NCBI GenBank assembly: GCA_016875515.1
Contig: VGRA01000123.1
Span: forward strand, 1 to 7,364
Direction of reading: 5' to 3'
Origin: Deltaproteobacteria bacterium
Lineage (GTDB): Bacteria > Myxococcota > Myxococcia > Myxococcales > Myxococcaceae
Length of the DNA stretch: 7,364 bases
The translations under genes were made by a program, and so were the position numbers. Position 1 is the stretch's first letter. Each line of letters opens with the position of its first letter. Shown in pieces: positions 1 to 5,460 of the stretch. The notes under the pieces were generated by a model. The model ran no database searches. It was not told the DNA's origin and was given only the letters and a program-made list of their open reading frames with translations.

Positions 1-1665
1 TCCGGGGCGCTGGGCCGGCTGCGGGGGCACGGCCGTCACCGCCTCGGTGACGGCACGGGGGGCGGCCGCCTGCTCCCCGGGCGCGGCGGCCTTGAGAAAG
101 TTGAACGGCCGCGTGGCGGCCACGTCCTCGCCGAGCGGCACCGGCACGGACGGGGCCGGTGAAGCAGCCGCCGCTGCCGGCGCCTGGTGAAAGCCGGTGG
201 TCGACACGTCGATCACCAGCGAGGGAGCGTGCGGCTCGTCCCCCAGCCCCACCGGGGGAGTGGCCGGGGCCGCGGGGGGCTGCGGCCTCGCCGCCGGGAC
301 GGGCCGGGCCAGCGCAGGGCGCAGCACCGCGATGAACTCCGGCACCTCCGGGTGGCCCGGGTTGAACCCCAACAGCACGTCCAGGAACGGCTGGGCCCGG
401 GCAACCTCCGCCTTGGCCTTGCACAGGCGGAGCACGTTCAGCAGCTGCTCTACCTGCGCCTCCACCATTCCGGGCGCTCCCGCGGCGGCCGCCGCGGCGT
501 ACACGTTGTAGGCCAGTTCGTGCGCGTCCAGGTCCTCGGGATCCTGCGCGAGCACCGCCTGCAGCCGCTCCATGGCACCCTGCAGGTCCCCGGCAGACAG
601 CTGCAACGCGGCCTCGCCGAGCAGCTGGTCCCTGGAGGGCGGCCGGGCTGCGGCCGGTACCGGCACCGGCGCCGCGGGAGCCGGCGCGGCAGCCCTCGGC
701 GGGGGTGCGGCGGCCACCGGCGCAGATGCCACGGGCGCCGCGGTGGGCTCCGCCTCGGGCACAACGGCTGCGTGCAGCCCCGCGCTGCGCACCGCCTGCA
801 GGTCCGGGTCCGCGGGGGCGAGCCGCTCCACCTGCGCCCACGCCCGCTCCGCCTCGTCCGCGTTCCCCTTCTGGTGGTGCGTCCTCGCCAGGAGCTTCCA
901 CGTGCCGGCCGCCTTGGCCTGCTGCCCCAGCCCCTCGAACGCCTGCCCCAGCAGTTCGAGCATCTCCACGTCCGTGGGGTCTGCCTTGTAGAGCGGCTGC
1001 AGCCGGCCCAGGGCCCGGGTGTGCTCGCCGCGCTGCACGTACAGCCGCGCCAGCTCCTTGCCGAGTGCCCCGTCGTTCGGGTCCAGCGCCAGGATCCGCT
1101 CGCCGGACCGCACCAGGTCGTCCATCCGGTTGGAGCGCCGGTACTGGTCTGCCGCGCGGCGGTACTCGAGCAGCGCGCGGTCCACCTTCCCCTGCGCCGA
1201 GAACAGCTCCGCCAGCTTCACCCGCGAGCCGGGGTTCTCCGGCTCCAGGTCCACCATCCTCGTGAGCGTCTCGAAGAGCCGCTCCACGTCCCCCGCCTGG
1301 TTGTAGTGGTTTGCCAGCACCTGCAGGTAGGCCATCGCCTCGCCTACCAGCTGCAGCCGCTGGTGCAGCTCCGCCAGCTTGAGGTTCAGCTCCACCTGGC
1401 CGGGGTTCAGCTTCAGCGCCTGCTTGTACTGGGCCACCGCCTTCAGGAAGAAGCCGTCGCCGGCGTAGTTCTCCGCCACCTTCACGAACCAGGTGGCCGC
1501 CGCGGGGTTGTCCCCCTTCTTCTGGTGCAGCTCGCCCAGCTTCTGCAGCACCCGCACGTCCCGCGGGTCCAGCTTCAGCAGCAGCTCGTACTCCTTGATG
1601 GCCTTGTCCCAGGCCCCCTTCGCCACGAGCTTGGCGGCGTTCTCGCTGATCTTGGTCTTGTCCAT
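1..1665 (-). CDS. sgmX: SgmX-like TPR protein, N-terminal 555 residues (runs off the left edge)
   Basis: The frame is open without a stop from an ATG at 1665 to base 1. The start reads MDKTKISENAAKLVAKGAWD, and no ATG/GTG/TTG lies in frame in the upstream gap. Residues ~3-290 are a TPR array with typical units ending in LDPRD, LNPGQ, LEPGN and LDPND. Residues ~298-343 are an Ala/Pro linker, ~344-455 a second helical/TPR block (DQLLGEAALQLSAGD...), and ~456-555 another Pro/Ala-rich linker at the window edge. In M. xanthus, SgmX is a long protein with three TPR clusters that is recruited to the leading pole by MglA-GTP and FrzS and stimulates type IV pilus extension. The multi-cluster layout, the separate linkers and the position downstream of pilQ/efp/accBC all fit. 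The C-terminal polar-binding part is not visible. The name rests on recognition, not alignment; otherwise it is a generic cytoplasmic TPR scaffold. Confidence 0.8.
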   Translation of the reverse strand, partial: MDKTKISENAAKLVAKGAWDKAIKEYELLLKLDPRDVRVLQKLGELHQKKGDNPAAATWFVKVAENYAGDGFFLKAVAQYKQALKLNPGQVELNLKLAELHQRLQLVGEAMAYLQVLANHYNQAGDVERLFETLTRMVDLEPENPGSRVKLAELFSAQGKVDRALLEYRRAADQYRRSNRMDDLVRSGERILALDPNDGALGKELARLYVQRGEHTRALGRLQPLYKADPTDVEMLELLGQAFEGLGQQAKAAGTWKLLARTHHQKGNADEAERAWAQVERLAPADPDLQAVRSAGLHAAVVPEAEPTAAPVASAPVAAAPPPRAAAPAPAAPVPVPAAARPPSRDQLLGEAALQLSAGDLQGAMERLQAVLAQDPEDLDAHELAYNVYAAAAAAGAPGMVEAQVEQLLNVLRLCKAKAEVARAQPFLDVLLGFNPGHPEVPEFIAVLRPALARPVPAARPQPPAAPATPPVGLGDEPHAPSLVIDVSTTGFHQAPAAAAASPAPSVPVPLGEDVAATRPFNFLKAAAPGEQAAAPRAVTEAVTAVPPQPAQRPG

Positions 1666-1667
1666 CG

Positions 1668-1695
1668 TCCCGGGTCCCGCGGAAGGAACCCGGAA
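1668..1695 (-). promoter_or_regulatory. Predicted hairpin over the sgmX ribosome-binding region
   Basis: In the minus-strand RNA the 5' arm (1695-1685) and 3' arm (1678-1668) can form 11 pairs, two of them G-U, around a 6-base loop (1684-1679). The 3' arm is GGGACCCGGGA and ends two bases before the sgmX ATG, so the purine-rich bases where a Shine-Dalgarno should lie are inside the stem. No free GGAGG-like element is present elsewhere in the 41-base gap after accC, and no U-tract follows, so this does not look like an intrinsic terminator. Translational control of sgmX is an inference. Confidence 0.5.
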
Positions 1696-1706
1696 CGCTA
1701 GGCCCG

Positions 1707-3092
1707 TCAGGGCGTCTCTTCAATGGCCTTGCGCAGCCGCCGGGTGCCGGTCTCGGACGCGAGCAGGCGCTCCACCAACCGCGTGTCGTAGTCCCCGGCC
1801 ACGAACCCGTCGTCTGCCAGCGCCGCGCGGTGGAATGGGATGTTCGTCTTGACGCCCTGCACCACGTACTCACCCAGCGCCCGCTGCATCCGCGCAATGG
1901 CCGTGGGACGATCCACCGCGTGGACGATGAGCTTGCTCACCAGCGAGTCGTAGTAGGGCAGCACCGTGTAGTTCTCGTACGCCAACGAGTCCACCCGCAC
2001 CCCGAAGCCGCCGGGCGCGTGGTACGCAGTGATCTTCCCCGGTGAGGGCGCGAACGTGACCGGGTCCTCCGCGTTCACCCTGCACTCGATGGAGGCCCCC
2101 ATCATCACCACGTCTGCCTGCGTCCACTGCAGCGGCGCCCCCGCCGCCATGCGGATCTGCTCGCGCACAAGGTCGAAGCCCGTGACCATCTCTGTCACCG
2201 GGTGCTCCACCTGCACGCGGGTGTTCATCTCCATGAAGTAGAAGCGGCCCTTCTCGTCCATCAGGAACTCGATGGTGCCGAGGCTGTTGTAGCCAATCTT
2301 CCGCATGGCCTGCAGCGACACGCGCCCCATCTCCTCGCGCAGCGCAGCGCTCACCCCCGGGGACGGGCTCTCCTCGATCAGCTTCTGGTGGCGCCGCTGG
2401 ACCGAGCACTCGCGCTCGCCCAGGTGGATGACGTTGCCGTGTTCGTCTGCCACCACCTGGATTTCAATGTGGCGCGGCTGCTCCACGTACCGCTCGATGT
2501 ACATGTCCCCGTTGCCGAATGCCGCCACCGCCTCCGCGGAGGCCGTATTGAACGCCCCGGGAATGGCCTCCAGGCTGCGGACGATCTTCATTCCGCGTCC
2601 ACCGCCGCCCGCCGCCGCCTTCAGGATGACCGGCAGCCCAATCTCCTGCGCCCACCGCCTGGCCTCCTCCGCGTCCTTCACCCCCCCCGGGCTGCCCGGC
2701 AACAGCGGCAGCCCTGCCTCCCGCGCCGCCTCGCGCGCCCGCACCTTGTTGCCCATCAGCCGGATGACCTCCGGCCGCGGCCCGATGAAGGCGATCTTGC
2801 AGGAGCGGCACACCTCCGCGAACTCCGCGTTCTCGGACAGGAAGCCGTACCCGGGGTGGATGGCGTCTGCCCCGGTGATCTCCGCCGCGGACAGCACCGC
2901 GGGAACGTTCAGGTAGCTGTCCCTGCTCGCCGGCGGCCCAATGCACACCGCCTCGTCCGCGAACCGCACGTGCAGCCCGTGTACGTCCGCCGTGGAGTGG
3001 ACCGCGACCGTCGCAATGCCCAGCTCGCGGCACGCGCGGATGATCCGCAGGGCAATCTCCCCGCGGTTGGCAACCAGAACCTTCTTGAACAC
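1707..3092 (-). CDS. accC: Biotin carboxylase subunit of acetyl-CoA carboxylase
   Basis: This 461-residue protein carboxylates the biotin on AccB using ATP and bicarbonate, the first half-reaction of acetyl-CoA carboxylase in cytoplasmic fatty-acid synthesis. The N-terminal fold starts [19 protein letters not shown] and includes [15 protein letters not shown] (79-93). The ATP-grasp region has K116, K158 and the glycine-rich loop AGGGGRGMK (161-169). Metal and catalytic residues E275, E288 and R292 lie around [16 protein letters not shown], and R338 is in ECRVNAEDP; the numbering matches the E. coli enzyme almost exactly. The start is GTG at 3092, preceded by GAGGGG eight bases upstream. The C-terminus is about 12 residues longer than the 449-residue E. 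coli protein. A CRSC cysteine pair (95/98) is not a family hallmark. It lies 16 bases after accB, so co-expression is very likely. The carboxyltransferase subunits are not in this window. Confidence 0.97.
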   Translation of the reverse strand: MFKKVLVANRGEIALRIIRACRELGIATVAVHSTADVHGLHVRFADEAVCIGPPASRDSYLNVPAVLSAAEITGADAIHPGYGFLSENAEFAEVCRSCKIAFIGPRPEVIRLMGNKVRAREAAREAGLPLLPGSPGGVKDAEEARRWAQEIGLPVILKAAAGGGGRGMKIVRSLEAIPGAFNTASAEAVAAFGNGDMYIERYVEQPRHIEIQVVADEHGNVIHLGERECSVQRRHQKLIEESPSPGVSAALREEMGRVSLQAMRKIGYNSLGTIEFLMDEKGRFYFMEMNTRVQVEHPVTEMVTGFDLVREQIRMAAGAPLQWTQADVVMMGASIECRVNAEDPVTFAPSPGKITAYHAPGGFGVRVDSLAYENYTVLPYYDSLVSKLIVHAVDRPTAIARMQRALGEYVVQGVKTNIPFHRAALADDGFVAGDYDTRLVERLLASETGTRRLRKAIEETP

Positions 3093-3100
3093 GGTGAAGC

Positions 3101-3106
3101 CCCCTC
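3101..3106 (-). promoter_or_regulatory. Ribosome binding site fixing the GTG start of accC
   Basis: GAGGGG on the minus strand lies eight bases before the GTG at 3092. It supports this non-ATG start, which also gives the conserved N-terminus [13 protein letters not shown] at the expected family position. Confidence 0.7.
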
Positions 3107-3108
3107 GC

Positions 3109-3663
<555 letters not shown>

Positions 3664-3670
3664 GGTGGGC

Positions 3671-4246
3671 CTACGCCGCCCCCACGCGGGTCAGGTACTT
3701 GCCGTCGCGGGTGTCAATCTTGAGGACGTCCCCCTCGTTGATGAACAGCGGCACGGACACCTCGTAGCCGGTCTCCAGGACGGCCGGCTTGAGCGCGCCG
3801 GACACCGTGTCCCCGCGGACGCCCGGGTCGCACTTGGTAACCTTCAGCTCCACCGCGTTGGGCAGCGTCACGCCAATGGCCTTGCCGTTGTAGAAGAGGA
3901 TGGAGGCGCTGATCTGCTCCTTCAGGAAGTTCTTCGACTCGCCCAGCGCCGCCTCGGACAGGTACGTCTGCTCGAAGTTGCGGTTGTCCATGAAGTAGAA
4001 GTCGTCCCCCTGCTTGTACAGGTACTGCATGTCCCGCTCCTCGATGTCCGGCTTGCCTACCTTGTCGCCCGACTTGAAGGTTGGCTGCAGCACGCGCCCG
4101 GTCAGCAGGTTGCGGATGGACGTCCGCACGAAGGCAGAGCCCTTGCCTGGCTTCACATGCTGGAACTCCACGATCTCGAACGGCTCACCGTCCACTTCGA
4201 TCTTCATCCCCTTGCGGAAATCGGACGTGTCGATCACACCAGCCAT
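3671..4246 (-). CDS. efp: Translation elongation factor P
   Basis: A 191-residue protein, the normal EF-P length, that binds between the ribosomal P and E sites and relieves stalling at consecutive prolines. The KOW-like domain I contains the tip loop VKPGKGSAF (31-39). K35 occupies the position of the modified Lys34 of E. coli, so an EpmA-type lysylation is predicted and rhamnosylation (which needs Arg) is not. The two OB domains show the family signatures [19 protein letters not shown] and [20 protein letters not shown], and the end is GKYLTRV. The ATG at 4246 is preceded by AAAGGGG at seven bases (4254-4260). The frame stays open further upstream, but the family N-terminus ([19 protein letters not shown]) and this Shine-Dalgarno fix the start. 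The 100-base gap before it is the largest in the window, and accB follows after seven bases. SgmX and AccB both have Pro-rich linkers, so EF-P could matter for their synthesis; that is inference. Confidence 0.97.
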   Translation of the reverse strand: MAGVIDTSDFRKGMKIEVDGEPFEIVEFQHVKPGKGSAFVRTSIRNLLTGRVLQPTFKSGDKVGKPDIEERDMQYLYKQGDDFYFMDNRNFEQTYLSEAALGESKNFLKEQISASILFYNGKAIGVTLPNAVELKVTKCDPGVRGDTVSGALKPAVLETGYEVSVPLFINEGDVLKIDTRDGKYLTRVGAA

Positions 4247-4280
4247 GGCAATGCCCCTTTGTGAATGCGGAGGAAATGAA

Positions 4281-4308
4281 CCGTCAAGGGCGGGGTCTCT
4301 ACCCCGCC
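4281..4308 (-). promoter_or_regulatory. GC-rich hairpin and TTGACG box upstream of efp
   Basis: The 100-base gap between the roadblock gene and efp contains a perfect 8-bp inverted repeat, GGCGGGGT-AGAG-ACCCCGCC (minus strand, 4308-4289). It is followed almost directly by TTGACGG (4287-4281), a near-perfect sigma-70 -35 box. At a 16-18 base spacing I see only weak -10 candidates (TCACAA and its neighbours), and they would place the transcript start on the Shine-Dalgarno. There is no U-tract after the stem. It may be a weak terminator/attenuator separating the pilus genes from efp-accBC, or a promoter with an operator, or neither. Confidence 0.3.
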
Positions 4309-4346
4309 GCCGCCCGGGCCGCCAAGTGCTTTCGAGCCCGCTCCCC

Positions 4347-4721
4347 TCAGGACAGCAGGGCCAGCCCGGCCGCCACTTCTCCCGCGTGCAGCCGCAAGAG
4401 GAAACGCCCCTTGCCCGGGTTGCCTGGCATTCGCCCCACCAGCAGCAGGTGGTGGCCCCCCCCCACCGGCCGGAGCAGCACCCACAGCCCTCCCACCTGG
4501 AGGGACAGTTCCTCCAGCGGTCCCCCGCCCAGCCGCGCCGCAGCCGCCTGCGCCTGCCCCAGGACGGCCCCCCACTCCACCGCCGAAGACTCCAGGTCCA
4601 GCCCCTCAGGGCTCCCCGCCACGTGCTGGGCAACCGGGATGCCGTCCACGCCCAGCACCGCGCAGGCCACGGCCCCGTCCACCTGGTGCACCAACTGCGA
4701 CAGCCGCGCCTCGAAACCCAC
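4347..4721 (-). CDS. Small roadblock/LC7-domain protein (MglB-like fold)
   Basis: A 124-residue soluble protein with no signal peptide or membrane segment. The pattern is that of a single roadblock/LC7 domain. An N-terminal helix (FEARLSQLVHQV) leads to a strand-turn GAVACAVLGVDGIPVAQH, the typical 'gail-d-dG-pia' signature. A central helix follows (~46-63), then strands EELSLQVGG, LWVLLRPV and HHLLLVGR, and a C-terminal helix after GNPGKGRFLLRLHAGEVAAGL. Proteins of this fold dimerise and act as partners or GAPs of small Ras-like GTPases; MglB of myxobacteria is the GAP of MglA. The start is GTG at 4721, seven bases after GGGAGG. It is 27 bases downstream of the lipoprotein gene and in the same unit as pilQ, with the MglA effector sgmX further on. 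A link to MglA or another GTPase is inferred from fold and context only. I know of no assigned function. Confidence 0.8.
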   Translation of the reverse strand: MGFEARLSQLVHQVDGAVACAVLGVDGIPVAQHVAGSPEGLDLESSAVEWGAVLGQAQAAAARLGGGPLEELSLQVGGLWVLLRPVGGGHHLLLVGRMPGNPGKGRFLLRLHAGEVAAGLALLS

Positions 4722-4728
4722 CAGGGTG

Positions 4729-4734
4729 CCTCCC
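4729..4734 (-). promoter_or_regulatory. Ribosome binding site fixing the GTG start of the roadblock gene
   Basis: GGGAGG on the minus strand lies seven bases before the GTG at 4721. No comparably placed ATG exists, and translation from this GTG gives an N-terminal helix of the length usual for roadblock domains. Confidence 0.65.
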
Positions 4735-4736
4735 GG

Positions 4737-4754
4737 GGCTAGCCTGGGCTAGCC
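4737..4754 (-). repeat. Tandem palindrome GGCTAGCC-TG-GGCTAGCC over the lipoprotein stop
   Basis: Two copies of the self-complementary octamer GGCTAGCC stand two bases apart, so the unit is both a direct and an inverted repeat. The downstream edge of the lipoprotein gene (TAG at 4751-4749) lies inside it. CTAG is rare in many bacterial genomes. The only three copies I noticed here are these two and one at 1698-1701, all at gene ends or in gaps. Function unknown; chance cannot be excluded for so short an element. Confidence 0.4.
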
Positions 4755-5438
4755 ATCCGTGCCGGCGTCTGCCGAGGCGCAGGTGGCCGGCTTGTCGTCC
4801 TGGCCACCAATGTTGAAACAGGGGCCGTTGCGCTCCAGCACCTCCCCCTGGCGGCACTGCAGCCCCGAGTCGTACACTTGGATGGTGTACGGGCGGAGGT
4901 TGGACTCAATGGTACCGCCCGAGTTGAGCGTCCCGGACAGCTGCGCCGTCACCGTCAGAGAGACCGTGTCACCGGTCAGCACGTTGTCGAGCAGGGACTG
5001 GGCCGCCACCGGCCCCACCAGGTTGAGGACCATGGGCACCTGCTGTCCCCCGGCCGCCAGCGTGAAGCTGATGGCCACGTTCTCCGTCCGCAGGTTCAGG
5101 TTGGGCGCGGACCGGTAGGTGAGGGACAGCTTGTTCAGGTTGGCCGAGTTGCGGGCCGCGGAGGCAAGCTCCTGGTTCTCGTTTTGAATGGGTACATCCG
5201 TCATCTCGTTGCGCACGTCGAACAGCGCCAGGTAGCGCACGTTGAGCGCGGCGGCGTCCCCCAGCAGCCGCGGGCCGGCCAGGTCCAGCGCCCCCTGCCC
5301 CAGCTGGACGGTCATGTCCAGCGCGCACTCGTTGCTGACCACGTAGGAGCCGAGCATCTTGAGGGGCGAGTCCGTCCGGTTCTCGATGCATCCGGCCAGG
5401 CCAAGCACCAACATCGCGGGAAGAAGGGCGTGCTTCAT
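4749..5438 (-). CDS. Putative outer-membrane lipoprotein encoded next to pilQ
   Basis: A 229-residue protein beginning MKHALLPAMLVLGLAGC: short positive start, hydrophobic core and a lipobox LAGC, with C17 as the lipidated residue. The +2 residue is Ile and not Asp, so by the E. coli rule it would go to the outer membrane. The mature part looks strand-rich and low in charge (VAISFTLAAGGQQ, VSLTVTAQLSG). It has four further cysteines, C38, C195, C207 and C220, enough for two disulfides, and an acidic/small-residue tail. The frame is open further upstream into pilQ, but the signal peptide and GAGGA six bases before the ATG (5445-5449) fix the start. It lies 22 bases after the pilQ stop, so it is very likely co-transcribed. 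I do not recognise the family. A role near the PilQ secretin is inferred from position; the known M. xanthus secretin assembly factor, Tgl, is a TPR lipoprotein and this is not TPR-like. Confidence 0.85.
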   Translation of the reverse strand: MKHALLPAMLVLGLAGCIENRTDSPLKMLGSYVVSNECALDMTVQLGQGALDLAGPRLLGDAAALNVRYLALFDVRNEMTDVPIQNENQELASAARNSANLNKLSLTYRSAPNLNLRTENVAISFTLAAGGQQVPMVLNLVGPVAAQSLLDNVLTGDTVSLTVTAQLSGTLNSGGTIESNLRPYTIQVYDSGLQCRQGEVLERNGPCFNIGGQDDKPATCASADAGTDG

Positions 5439-5460
5439 GGGGTGTCCTCGCTCTGGCCCA

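Noticed and set aside
620..800. Repetitive GGC/GCC-rich stretch as a DNA repeat or CRISPR-like array
   Set aside because: It encodes the first Ala/Pro linker of SgmX; no regular repeat-spacer pattern is present.
187..1701. Long open frame of about 504 codons on the + strand
   Set aside because: It is antisense to sgmX; its product is Arg/His/Gln/Leu-rich with no domain, as expected from the complement of GC-rich coding, whereas the minus frame gives a coherent TPR protein.
4247..4633. N-terminal extension of efp into the roadblock gene
   Set aside because: In frame but unlike EF-P; family N-terminus and AAAGGGG place the start at 4246, and the roadblock frame explains most of the region.
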